Source of the DNA: Leptospirillum sp.
GTDB taxonomy: Bacteria > Nitrospirota > Leptospirillia > Leptospirillales > Leptospirillaceae
Length of the DNA: 20,657 nt
Direction: 5' to 3'
NCBI GenBank assembly: GCA_027346125.1
Contig: DAIEST010000085.1
Span: 1 to 20,657 of the forward strand
Below are positions 6,725 through 14,062 of this stretch, piece after piece; position 1 is the stretch's first letter; the number at the start of each line of letters is the position of its first letter. Under the pieces are notes generated by a model, which saw only the letters and a program-made list of their open reading frames with translations, was not told where the DNA came from and ran no database searches. The translations under genes and the position numbers were made by a program.

Positions 6725-8170
6725 TCACCTGTCAAGGAACCTCCTCCGTTCGAGCTGGCGTTCAACTTCCTCTGCTGCATGGAATCCGGACCGGACGGCT
6801 CCTTCCATTGTGGCCGGAAGACCGGTATCCGCCATGTCCCCGGCAATCCACAGGTTCGAAAGAAAGGACCGGGCATCCGGTCGGTACATGCCCTGCCCCG
6901 GCGCGAACACCGGAGTGGCAAAACGGTCGCGAATCACCCGTGCATGAACCAGATTGCGCCGGACGGCCGAAGGACTCAGCCGCTTTACCGTTTCGAACGC
7001 CGTTCCGACCAGTTCATCGTCCCCATGGCCCAACAGACTGCCGGCCCCTGAAACGACACAGGACAGCATGGTGGCGGGGTAAAAAAGACGGGCCGGGCTC
7101 GAATACCCGAAATCGAACAGGAGCGGATCGGGAAGGCTCCCCGGACCGGACCGGCCCATCATCAGGTCCTTGTTGAAAACCCAATGGAGGGCGTTCTCGG
7201 AAAAGCCCGAAATCAGGGGAACGGACACGGGCCGGTCGAACCACAGATGCACCGACAGAATCGGAGACGCCTCCGAAAGCCGGACGACATTCTGGACCAG
7301 GGGCTCATTCATCCGTTCCACCGGAAACAGTTCCTCGAACGACCAGGGCGGAACAGCCAGGATGATCTGGTCTTCGGGCCCCATGGAAACGGCTTCTTTC
7401 CCCGCCAGGAAGCCGGTAACCCGGCCACTGTCGATTTTCAGCCCGGAAACGGAACTCTGGCAGCGGATGTCCACTCCCCGTCCCGACAGGAGAGTCAGGG
7501 CAGGACCGCCCACCAGCTCCGACAGTGGAACCGTATTGTATCCCAGCGTTCCCGGTCCCTCTCCGGAAAAGAGCGACTCCTTCAGAATCGAGACCAGAAG
7601 GGCTGCACTGACGCGATGGGTCGGGAGATTCGTCGCCGATACGGTCAACAGTTCCCAGAATTTCTCAATGGCTTCGGGCGTCTGGCCGGACTGTTCCAGG
7701 AAGCTCCGGGCATCCAGGTGGTCGACAGAAGTGTTCCGTTCGGGAAGCGCCCCCCGGATCCTCAGGAGAGAGAGTCTCGACCGCAGGGAGAGTCCCGAAA
7801 ATCCCATAATTCCGGACAGAAGACCGAACTGTCCGTTGTGAAGGGGATACTCGAACAGGGAAAGATTGTTCTTCCTGTCCATGAGATAGAGCGAAAAAGG
7901 ATCCAGAAAAGCAAGACGGCTCTCTGTCCCGAGCGCCTTCAGAAGGCGTCGGGTGGCGACGTAACCGTCCATGAACAGGTGCTGGCCCGTGTCGTGAACC
8001 TGCCCGTCGAAGGCTTCCCGGTAGGACCCGGTCCGGCCTCCCAGATGCGGGCGGGCCTCCAGAAGAACGACTTTCCGGGGACGGCCATTCCCGAGCGAAA
8101 GGGCTTCCGCCGCGGCGATGCCGGAAAGGCCTCCCCCGACGACATACAGGACCGGCCTCGTGTCAGCCAC
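6725..8170 (-). CDS. hpnE: Hydroxysqualene dehydroxylase HpnE (FAD-dependent)
   Basis: The product (481 residues) is an FAD-dependent amine-oxidase-fold protein. It opens with VLYVVGGGLSGIAAAE, a dinucleotide-binding loop with glycines at 12, 14 and 17, followed by the ribose-binding acid in VVLLEARPHLGGRTGS (about E38). Near the C-terminus LWIAGDMADTGLPATMEGAV is the matching FAD-binding motif. Together with flanking hpnC and hpnD this identifies HpnE, which reduces hydroxysqualene to squalene. I chose the GTG at 8168-8170 because GGGGAG sits four bases upstream and the flavin motif then begins near the N-terminus as usual. An in-frame GTG at 8221 would add 17 residues lying inside hpnD. The start overlaps the hpnD stop by eight bases. 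Confidence 0.92.
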   Translation of the reverse strand: MADTRPVLYVVGGGLSGIAAAEALSLGNGRPRKVVLLEARPHLGGRTGSYREAFDGQVHDTGQHLFMDGYVATRRLLKALGTESRLAFLDPFSLYLMDRKNNLSLFEYPLHNGQFGLLSGIMGFSGLSLRSRLSLLRIRGALPERNTSVDHLDARSFLEQSGQTPEAIEKFWELLTVSATNLPTHRVSAALLVSILKESLFSGEGPGTLGYNTVPLSELVGGPALTLLSGRGVDIRCQSSVSGLKIDSGRVTGFLAGKEAVSMGPEDQIILAVPPWSFEELFPVERMNEPLVQNVVRLSEASPILSVHLWFDRPVSVPLISGFSENALHWVFNKDLMMGRSGPGSLPDPLLFDFGYSSPARLFYPATMLSCVVSGAGSLLGHGDDELVGTAFETVKRLSPSAVRRNLVHARVIRDRFATPVFAPGQGMYRPDARSFLSNLWIAGDMADTGLPATMEGAVRSGFHAAEEVERQLERRRFLDR

Positions 8171-9119
8171 GGCGCTCCCCGCCAGAGGCTCCTGGAGGGA
8201 ACGATGAAGACGGGCGCACACGAGAAGAAAACCAGAAGCGGGTCAGCAGGAATCCCTTCCGGACGGGGCCAAGCCGGATCCGGTGCCGGTAGACCTGGAA
8301 GCCCTCCCGGCGAATCTCCCGATGGATCTCCCTGTAGAAGACCTCCATCGCCCGGGCGGCTTCCATGGTCCTGAATCTTTCCGGATCCGAAAGCAGCGAT
8401 TCCGCTTCCCGGTAGTTCCGGTCGGCCAGTTCCCAGAGTTCCTCCATGAGACGAATGAATCCGGGATGGAGCCGTCCTTCCAGCACATCCTTTTCCGAAA
8501 CGCCACAATGGGCCATCCGGTCGGCCGGAAGGTAAATCCGGTCCCGTCTGGCATCACTTCCGAGATCCCGAAGGATGTTGGTCAACTGGAACGCCTCCCC
8601 CAAACGGTCGGCATACTCCCCGAGATCGGAGATCAGTCCTCCGAAGATCGGGATGCAGGCCCGTCCCACTGCGCCCGCCGCCAGGTAGCAGTACCTCTCC
8701 AGCGCAGAAAGGTCGGGGATTCTCACGTGATCGAGATCCGCCGCCATGCCGGAAACGATTTCCCGGAAGAGGGAGAGAGGCAACTTCCTCCGGTGGACCA
8801 GATCGGCCAGATCACGGACCAGCGGATGGGGAGAGGAGCCGGGAAGGGATTCTCCCCGAAAGAGGTCTTCCCAGAAGAGAAGCTTTTTTCCGGCCAGGTT
8901 CCGGTCGGGGATCTCGTCGACGATATCGTCGACCACGCGGCAGAAAAGGTAGAATGTTTCCAGATCTTTCCGGGCCACCGGATCCAGGAACAGGAACGAC
9001 AGAAAAAAGTTGCTCTTCCGGATCCCCTCTCTCGCCTTCTGGTACTCGGGGAAACCGGTCTGATCGTCTGGGAGCACGATTCCTTCAGCTGTCTGGTTGG
9101 GACTGATTGTGGATTGCAT
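8163..9119 (-). CDS. hpnD: Presqualene diphosphate synthase HpnD
   Basis: The product (318 residues) is a squalene/phytoene synthase family enzyme. SNFFLSFLFLDPVARKDLE at residues 36-54 and the first motif VVDDIVDE (D64, D65, D68) are typical of HpnD. The second motif is LRDLGSDARRDRIYLP (D185, D189). It condenses two farnesyl diphosphates to presqualene diphosphate, the first committed step. The C-terminal 25 or so residues (Ser/Pro/Gly/Arg-rich) are probably a non-conserved tail, and the tail's codons carry the ribosome site for hpnE. The ATG start has only a weak ribosome site (CGGGTG), and a promoter at 9129-9158 would give an almost leaderless message. Confidence 0.92.
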   Translation of the reverse strand: MQSTISPNQTAEGIVLPDDQTGFPEYQKAREGIRKSNFFLSFLFLDPVARKDLETFYLFCRVVDDIVDEIPDRNLAGKKLLFWEDLFRGESLPGSSPHPLVRDLADLVHRRKLPLSLFREIVSGMAADLDHVRIPDLSALERYCYLAAGAVGRACIPIFGGLISDLGEYADRLGEAFQLTNILRDLGSDARRDRIYLPADRMAHCGVSEKDVLEGRLHPGFIRLMEELWELADRNYREAESLLSDPERFRTMEAARAMEVFYREIHREIRREGFQVYRHRIRLGPVRKGFLLTRFWFSSRVRPSSSFPPGASGGERRG

Positions 9120-9128
9120 GACACCCGA

Positions 9129-9158
9129 ATGCTAGCACGAGCCCTGCATTCCTGACAA
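9129..9158 (-). promoter_or_regulatory. Promoter for the hpnD-hpnE-hpnC operon
   Basis: On the minus strand TTGTCA (9153-9158) and TAGCAT (9129-9134) are 18 bases apart, with TGC directly before the -10 (an extended -10). The expected start point falls only a few bases before the hpnD ATG at 9119, so the message would be nearly leaderless, which fits the poor ribosome site there. Confidence 0.45.
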
Positions 9159-9180
9159 ACCGCCTCTTTCCGGGCAGATC

Positions 9181-9206
9181 ATGCGGCTGGGGCGATCCCG
9201 CCGCAT
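9181..9206. promoter_or_regulatory. Inverted repeat upstream of the amidohydrolase gene
   Basis: ATGCGGC (9181-9187) and GCCGCAT (9200-9206) are a perfect 7-base inverted repeat. Inside it GGG and CCC can pair across CGAT, leaving a two-base bulge. It sits between two divergent operons, 42 bases before the plus-strand ATG and 22 bases beyond the hpnD -35 box. No T-run follows on either strand, so an operator or leader structure is more likely than a terminator. Confidence 0.35.
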
Positions 9207-9248
9207 TTGTGGTACGATGTAAAAAATCTTGGAGAAAGGATTCCGACA

Positions 9249-9983
9249 ATGGAGATTGCCCAAAAAAACTGGCCCTGGGTAGAAGAGTATCTGAAGACGA
9301 AGTCCGCTCTTCTCGTCCCCATCGGAAGCAACGAACAGCACGGCCCGAACGGGCTCATCGGGACAGATCACCTCGTGGCGGAATCCCTTGCACGGGCGGT
9401 CGGAGAGGATATGGGCCTTCTGGTCGCTCCCACGCTGGCCTATGGAATGTCCCACCACCACCTCGCATTCCCCGGATCCGCCTCCCTTTCTCCCGAAACA
9501 TTGATCCGGGTCATCCGGGACGTCGTGACAAGCTTTTCCCGCAACGGATTCCGGCGGTTCTTCTTCGTCAACGGACACGGAGGCAATGTCAGCTCTCTCC
9601 AGTCGGCCTTCTCCGACATCCTTGCCGACCGTCCGGACCTCCGTCTCCAGATCGCCTCATGGTGGCTCCTTCCCGAGGTCACCGCACAGGAACGCGAATT
9701 TTTCGGAAACGAGAACGGCCATCACGCAACCTGCGGCGAAGTCTCGGTCACATGGCACCTGTACCCGGAATCGGAAACACCGATCGCCCCGGGGGTTGCC
9801 CCGGATCCGGAGACGGAATGGCCGGTGGGACCGGAACGCTACCGCATGCTCTTCCCGGACGGCCGGATGGGCTCGAACCCGTTCCTCTCCACGGGAGAGA
9901 AGGGACGCGCCCTCTTTGAGATTGCCCGGAAGTCGCTGGCGGAACGCGTCAGGAAGTTCCTCGCGATGGACGGGAAACATTGA
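9249..9983 (+). CDS. Creatininase-family metal-dependent amidohydrolase
   Basis: The 244-residue protein has the metal-ligand pattern of the creatininase family: E29 and H31 in GSNEQHGP, D40 in GTDHLVAE, H110 in VNGHGGN and E164 in HHATCGEVS. The NGHGGN loop is diagnostic. Family members hydrolyse cyclic or linear amides (creatinine, formamidopyrimidines, mycofactocin precursor peptide), using two metal ions; the substrate here cannot be deduced. The ATG at 9249 is chosen because AAAGGA lies eight bases upstream; an upstream start at 9207 would run through the likely promoter. It is the first gene of a four-gene unit, 19 bases before the ParA gene. There is no signal peptide, so it should be cytoplasmic. 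Confidence 0.9.
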   Translation: MEIAQKNWPWVEEYLKTKSALLVPIGSNEQHGPNGLIGTDHLVAESLARAVGEDMGLLVAPTLAYGMSHHHLAFPGSASLSPETLIRVIRDVVTSFSRNGFRRFFFVNGHGGNVSSLQSAFSDILADRPDLRLQIASWWLLPEVTAQEREFFGNENGHHATCGEVSVTWHLYPESETPIAPGVAPDPETEWPVGPERYRMLFPDGRMGSNPFLSTGEKGRALFEIARKSLAERVRKFLAMDGKH

Positions 9984-10002
9984 AGCCGGAACAGGCCAGC
10001 CA

Positions 10003-10674
10003 GTGATCATCGTCATTGCCAACCAGAAAGGGGGTTGCGGGAAAACCACAACCGCCGTCAATCTGGCCGGAGCGCTGGCAGCCCGGAAAAAAGACGTGAT
10101 CCTGGTGGATGCCGACCCACAGGGATCGGCACTGAAGTGGCGTTCCCTCTCGGTGAAGGATTTCCCGGTACCGGTCGTCTCCATTCCCAAACCGGTTCTG
10201 GACCAGGAACTTCCCCAGCTCGCCAGGAAATACGACTATGTCATCGCAGATACCCCTCCCGGCATGGAGGAAATAACCCGAAGCGCCCTTGTCTGCGCCA
10301 ATCTTGCCATTGTCCCCATGCAGCCGAGCCCGCTCGATCTCTGGTCCGGGACCGATATCGTCACGTTGATCCGGAGAGCGGAACTTTTAAACCCGACTCT
10401 CAAGACATGGCTTCTCCTGAACCGCAAGATTCAGGGAACACGTCTGGGACGGGAATCCCTTGAAGCCCTGAAGGAATTTCCGTTCCCTCTCCTGAAGACG
10501 GAGATCCACCAGCGGGTTCTTCTGGCAGAAACCATCCTCCACGGCCAGACCATCACCCAGGTGTCCCCGGATTGCCCGTCTTCCCTCGAGTTTTTTGCCC
10601 TGTCACTTGAACTCGTCCCCGAGGAAAAAAATGAAACCACGGCCAAGCCTGAAAGAGACCATCCGGACCGCTGA
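10003..10674 (+). CDS. ParA-family ATPase, ParF-like
   Basis: The 223-residue protein has the deviant Walker A motif KGGCGKTT (residues 9-16), with the ParA signature lysine at K9. DADPQGS follows at 36-42 and the Walker B-like VIADTPPG at 80-87. The later PSPLDLWSG and HQRVLLAETILHG segments resemble those recalled for the plasmid TP228 protein ParF. There is no N-terminal helix-turn-helix domain, so it belongs with the short type Ib ParAs, which bind DNA non-specifically with ATP and position a cargo through a partner protein. The GTG at 10003 starts directly before the first beta strand; the ribosome site is weak (ACAGG). The gene overlaps the following ribbon-helix-helix gene by 44 bases. 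The cargo may be DNA or a protein complex. Confidence 0.9.
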   Translation: MIIVIANQKGGCGKTTTAVNLAGALAARKKDVILVDADPQGSALKWRSLSVKDFPVPVVSIPKPVLDQELPQLARKYDYVIADTPPGMEEITRSALVCANLAIVPMQPSPLDLWSGTDIVTLIRRAELLNPTLKTWLLLNRKIQGTRLGRESLEALKEFPFPLLKTEIHQRVLLAETILHGQTITQVSPDCPSSLEFFALSLELVPEEKNETTAKPERDHPDR

Positions 10675-10909
10675 TATCGAATCGTTCATCCGGGACGGAA
10701 AATCACCGACAGAACCTGCTGAAGCTGTTCCTCCGGACCATGTCCGGATCGCCCTCGACATTCCCAGGGAACTCCATGAAGCGCTCATGGTCTCTCTGGA
10801 AGGAAAATCCCTCTCTCTTCCCCAGGCTCTCCGCGAAATGCTGGCCGAATACATCATGAAAGACTGGGACTGGCCCGGTCCGGGAGAACCGCCATCCGGA
10901 CCCGCATGA
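10631..10909 (+). CDS. Small ribbon-helix-helix protein, ParG-like partner
   Basis: The 92-residue protein has a charged, probably flexible N-terminal half (residues 1-36), then VRIALDI (38-44) as a candidate beta strand. Two helices follow, roughly 46-59 and 62-76, which is the order of a ribbon-helix-helix DNA-binding fold. The tail is rich in proline and glycine. A flexible N-terminus followed by this fold is the architecture of ParG, the centromere-binding partner of ParF, whose tail stimulates the ATPase. The start ATG has GAGG six bases upstream and lies inside the ParA gene; the stop overlaps the next gene's start (ATGA). The pairing with ParA is supported by overlap; the fold is my reading of the pattern, not a profile match. 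Confidence 0.75.
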   Translation: MKPRPSLKETIRTADIESFIRDGKSPTEPAEAVPPDHVRIALDIPRELHEALMVSLEGKSLSLPQALREMLAEYIMKDWDWPGPGEPPSGPA

Positions 10910-11835
10910 AGCCATCGGCTCCCCTCCGCCGCGGGGGGAAGCTGGCACTGCTCTCCACCAGCCTCCAGGGTTCCCCGGCCGACTACCCCAAGGCTATCCG
11001 GCGGCTGGAAGAAAAGGGGATCGTCTTGTTGTCACAGGATCCCCCGGGCCGGAACTTCGGCCCCTTTTCCGCTCCGGACAAGGACCGGGCCAGGGCCTTT
11101 TCCGGAGCGCTCGGGAACCCGGATTTCGATGGCATTCTCTCCATCAGGGGGGGATACGGCGCCATACGGCTTCTGGAACACCTTGAAAACGATTCATGGC
11201 CTCTCCGGCGCTTCCCGGCCTGGACCGGATTTTCCGATGCGACCAACCTGCACGCGTTTCTCTGGAAACGCATGAACGCCGTCACCTTCCACGGACCCCA
11301 CCTGCGGGGAATGGGAGAATCGGAGGAGAGTTTTACGGATTTCTGGGAAATTCTTTCCGGAGAACGCGGTGCCGGAAGCCCCCTGACTCTCGGGGAGACA
11401 GAAAGCGTTCGGACGGGAACGGCCGACGGAACACTGCTGGGGGGAAATCTTGAGACGCTGGCACATCTCGCCGGAACTCCATGGTTTCCGCGCTTCGACG
11501 ACGCCATTCTCCTGATCGAGGATGTGGACGAGCCGATGTATGCGATCGACAGGGCCATTTGGCAGATGCATCATGCGGGAGCCTTCCGGCGTCTTGCAGG
11601 CATTGTCCTGGGCCCTTTCTCCGGACGACCTCCCCGGAACGACGACCCTTCAGACGACGTGGCCGACCTGCTTCAGGCCGTATTGCCGTCCCGGGTGCCC
11701 ATCCTGAGGGCCACCCGGCCAGGTCACGATCTCCCCATGTCGACATGGCCCATGAACGTACACGTCAGACTGGAGATTCCCATGCTCGGGACTCCCGCGC
11801 TGATTCTCCGGGAATCCCCGTTCCAAGGCGCCTGA
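10906..11835 (+). CDS. LD-carboxypeptidase, peptidase family S66
   Basis: The 309-residue product shows the S66 catalytic set. The nucleophile is S110 in WTGFSDATNLH, the glutamate E205 is in LLIEDVDEPMYAIDR, and the histidine H274 is in RPGHDLPMS. SIRGGYGAIRLL near residues 79-90 is the conserved strand before the nucleophile elbow. The family contains LdcA, which removes the terminal D-alanine from tetrapeptides during cytoplasmic peptidoglycan recycling, and MccF, which cleaves microcin C-type peptide nucleotides. Absence of a signal peptide fits both. It is the last gene of the operon, sharing an ATGA overlap with the ribbon-helix-helix gene. Its stop lies seven bases from the convergent propeller gene. 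LdcA-like recycling is the default reading, MccF-like detoxification the alternative. Confidence 0.9.
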   Translation: MKPSAPLRRGGKLALLSTSLQGSPADYPKAIRRLEEKGIVLLSQDPPGRNFGPFSAPDKDRARAFSGALGNPDFDGILSIRGGYGAIRLLEHLENDSWPLRRFPAWTGFSDATNLHAFLWKRMNAVTFHGPHLRGMGESEESFTDFWEILSGERGAGSPLTLGETESVRTGTADGTLLGGNLETLAHLAGTPWFPRFDDAILLIEDVDEPMYAIDRAIWQMHHAGAFRRLAGIVLGPFSGRPPRNDDPSDDVADLLQAVLPSRVPILRATRPGHDLPMSTWPMNVHVRLEIPMLGTPALILRESPFQGA

Positions 11836-11842
11836 CCCGGTC

Positions 11843-13438
11843 CTAGGGAACTTCCTCCCCCCGTCCCAGATCCGTGCCGAACCCCGCTCCCATGAGGGAG
11901 ATGATCCGCCCCCCGGGGAGAGAAAGCGTTTTATGGGTGTCCAGCGGATGGACAAAACGTTCTCCGGGTCTTATGTTCACAAGGTCGATCGTGCCCAGAA
12001 GATTTCCGATCACAAGGAATCCGTCATGGTAGGCGATCTGGACCGGGTCTATCCCCACTTCGCGGGCGTCGCCCGGCGTCGTCCCCACGAGAGGGGAACG
12101 GGCAGAGTTGCCGGCAACCAGAATGATCCTCCCCGGCAGCAGCGTGATCGACCTCTTCTGTGACGTGTCGGAAGGAAACGGGAGGAAGATCGCTTTCCTT
12201 CCCACATTCATCGCCAGCACCCTCCCCGCTCCCATCGAATGATCGAGGTCCGCCAGAAAAAGAAGCCCCTTTTTGCTGATCGCCAGGCTTTTCGGACGGA
12301 TGCTGACCCATGCGGAAGGTTCCGGCTGCCGCCCCACAACATCGTTTCCGTTTCCTGAAATCGCCACGATCTCCCCGGGATCCAGCGAATGCACCTGGTT
12401 CGGATCCTGGGCATCGGCAGCGACCTGAAGATGATCCCGGGCAATATTGATTTCATCGATCGTGCCTCCCGAGTCGGCGATAAACAGGTGGTGCCGATGA
12501 ACGGCGATCGCACTGGGGCTCAACGACACGCCTACGGCAGGAATCGGAACGGTTCCGACTTCGGTATTGTCCGTCCCGATCCCTGCCACAGCCACGATCA
12601 TCCCTGTCGGAACATTGACCCATCGGGTCTCCTCTCCATGTTTGACCGGGACATCGACAGTCGATGGAGATTCGTTCAAAAGATAGATACGGCCCGTTTC
12701 CCCGGCGATAAAGATCTTTCCGTGATCTGCCGTGATCGCGACAGGACTGATCCGGCAGGAAAAGGCGTCGACCGGCTTTTCCCCCGGAAGCTTGTCCCCG
12801 CCTCCCGCAATGACGGACAGTTCTCCGGGCTTCAGCGTCATGGGCGCTGCCAGCCCGAGATTCCCGGAAGGAATCCCGGAACGCTGGAGCATCCGGGTAA
12901 AATGGCCTCTCAGCGCCCCCGTATTTCCAAGAGGGGGAATCACGTAAAGCTGCCGATCCTGCGTGGCAAGGTTCACCGCATCAATCGTCCCGTTCCCGTC
13001 CGCAATGAAAACCATTCCGTCCGACGCGGTCAGGCCGAGCGGATTCAGACCGCTCCCGGTGGACGAATGCGGAACGACTTCCGGCAAAGGAGCGCTGTGG
13101 CTGTTGCCTGCCACAACGACGGCCTGGCCGGGCTCGATCATCGTGATTCCCGCTTCCCCGGCCACCGGAAGCGGAAAAGGATGGTCCGTAATGTTGAGAA
13201 AAATGACATTGTGCCGGGTGTCCGACAGCAGAAGATTGTCTCCGAAAAAACCCATGGATACCGTTTCGATATCCAGCTGATTCGCAAATTGCGGAATGGT
13301 GCTGGGGTAGAAAAGATGAGATCTGGACTCCGACCATGCCGCGACCGGGAAAAGCCCCGCGCAGAGGAGAGCGAGCAGGAGCCCCCGGAACCACCCACAG
13401 GTCAGACCATGGATCAGACGGACCCGCTCTGCCTTCAT
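11843..13438 (-). CDS. Exported protein with six propeller-like repeats
   Basis: The 531-residue protein has a signal peptide: hydrophobic core LLLALLCAGLFPVAAW at about 20-35, with cleavage soon after. The mature part contains six related units. Each has a strand pair such as SPSAIAVHRHHLFIADSGG, then TIDEINI, and a following turn of the type PGEIVAISGNGN. The units sit at about 57-82, 131-157, 229-255, 307-332, 380-411 and 463-489. Repeats of this NHL-like kind build beta-propellers, here probably with six blades; a last PGGRIISLMG strand could close the ring. Function is unknown; such proteins often bind ligands or partners in the periplasm. The ATG at 13438 is chosen for the signal peptide, but its AGGAGG is close (about three bases). 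The ATG at 13474 has a well-spaced AAGGGGTG and remains possible. Confidence 0.8.
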   Translation of the reverse strand: MKAERVRLIHGLTCGWFRGLLLALLCAGLFPVAAWSESRSHLFYPSTIPQFANQLDIETVSMGFFGDNLLLSDTRHNVIFLNITDHPFPLPVAGEAGITMIEPGQAVVVAGNSHSAPLPEVVPHSSTGSGLNPLGLTASDGMVFIADGNGTIDAVNLATQDRQLYVIPPLGNTGALRGHFTRMLQRSGIPSGNLGLAAPMTLKPGELSVIAGGGDKLPGEKPVDAFSCRISPVAITADHGKIFIAGETGRIYLLNESPSTVDVPVKHGEETRWVNVPTGMIVAVAGIGTDNTEVGTVPIPAVGVSLSPSAIAVHRHHLFIADSGGTIDEINIARDHLQVAADAQDPNQVHSLDPGEIVAISGNGNDVVGRQPEPSAWVSIRPKSLAISKKGLLFLADLDHSMGAGRVLAMNVGRKAIFLPFPSDTSQKRSITLLPGRIILVAGNSARSPLVGTTPGDAREVGIDPVQIAYHDGFLVIGNLLGTIDLVNIRPGERFVHPLDTHKTLSLPGGRIISLMGAGFGTDLGRGEEVP

Positions 13439-13524
13439 GACCCTCCTGCCTCTTCCAGCACCGTATTCACGCATCAAAACACCCCTTTTCGAACATTCCC
13501 AGACGGTGTTTCCCGTCCCGTTTT

Positions 13525-13552
13525 TTGATTTCCGACGCACACCGACTACAAT
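13525..13552 (+). promoter_or_regulatory. Promoter for the small membrane protein gene
   Basis: TTGATT (13525-13530) and TACAAT (13547-13552) are 16 bases apart. A start near 13559 would give a leader of about 48 bases before the ATG at 13607. No comparably good pair was found for the divergent propeller gene in this 168-base spacer. Confidence 0.5.
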
Positions 13553-13606
13553 GTGGAACAAGTTTCAGCAAGCATTTCCCGTTCCACAAATTTTCCAGGA
13601 GGAACC

Positions 13607-14062
13607 ATGGACCGCTCGATCTCCCGACAGCTCAAGATTTTCTTTCTGGGAACAGGCCTCGTAGCCATTTCAGGCATTCTGGTCATTGCCTTCGAGGTCT
13701 CCGCTCCCCATTCCCGGCTCGAAGGAGGCTCTCTTCCCAAAGCCCTCGCCAGCCTGAGCGAACGGATGGAACAGAAAACACGGGCACTCAATCAGACCCT
13801 CATCAGCCAGAACGGCCTGAAGGAGCCTCTCTTCCTGAACCAGTCCATCCGTTTTGAGGGACAGGTCTTCCAGGCCAACATCAGCAGCGCCTGGGACCAG
13901 CTGCCCCTCAGAACCAAGAAACTCGTTCTGAAAACCATTCTTGAGAACTACCGGAACTCCCGTCAACAGCGACTCAAATCCCCGGGAGAACCTACCATTG
14001 TTTTCATGGAAAATAACAAAAAAGTTGCAGTTCATACCATTCTTGAAGACATTATCCGCTGA
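13607..14062 (+). CDS. Single-pass membrane-anchored hypothetical protein
   Basis: The 151-residue protein has a basic start, then one hydrophobic segment IFFLGTGLVAISGILVIAF at residues 11-29 that is likely an uncleaved anchor. The rest is polar and mostly helical in character, including ALASLSERMEQKTRALNQTL and a charged segment NYRNSRQQRLKSPGE, and would face the periplasm. The start has a strong AGGAGG four bases upstream. I recognise no family. It has its own promoter and shares an 11-base 3' overlap with the convergent gene ending at 14052, so it is probably monocistronic. Confidence 0.75.
   Translation: MDRSISRQLKIFFLGTGLVAISGILVIAFEVSAPHSRLEGGSLPKALASLSERMEQKTRALNQTLISQNGLKEPLFLNQSIRFEGQVFQANISSAWDQLPLRTKKLVLKTILENYRNSRQQRLKSPGEPTIVFMENNKKVAVHTILEDIIR

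Noticed and set aside
13502..13526. GACGG/CCGTC hairpin followed by six T, like an intrinsic terminator on the plus strand
   Set aside because: No plus-strand gene ends just upstream, and the T-run overlaps the -35 box of the promoter for the gene at 13607; the stem is only five base pairs.
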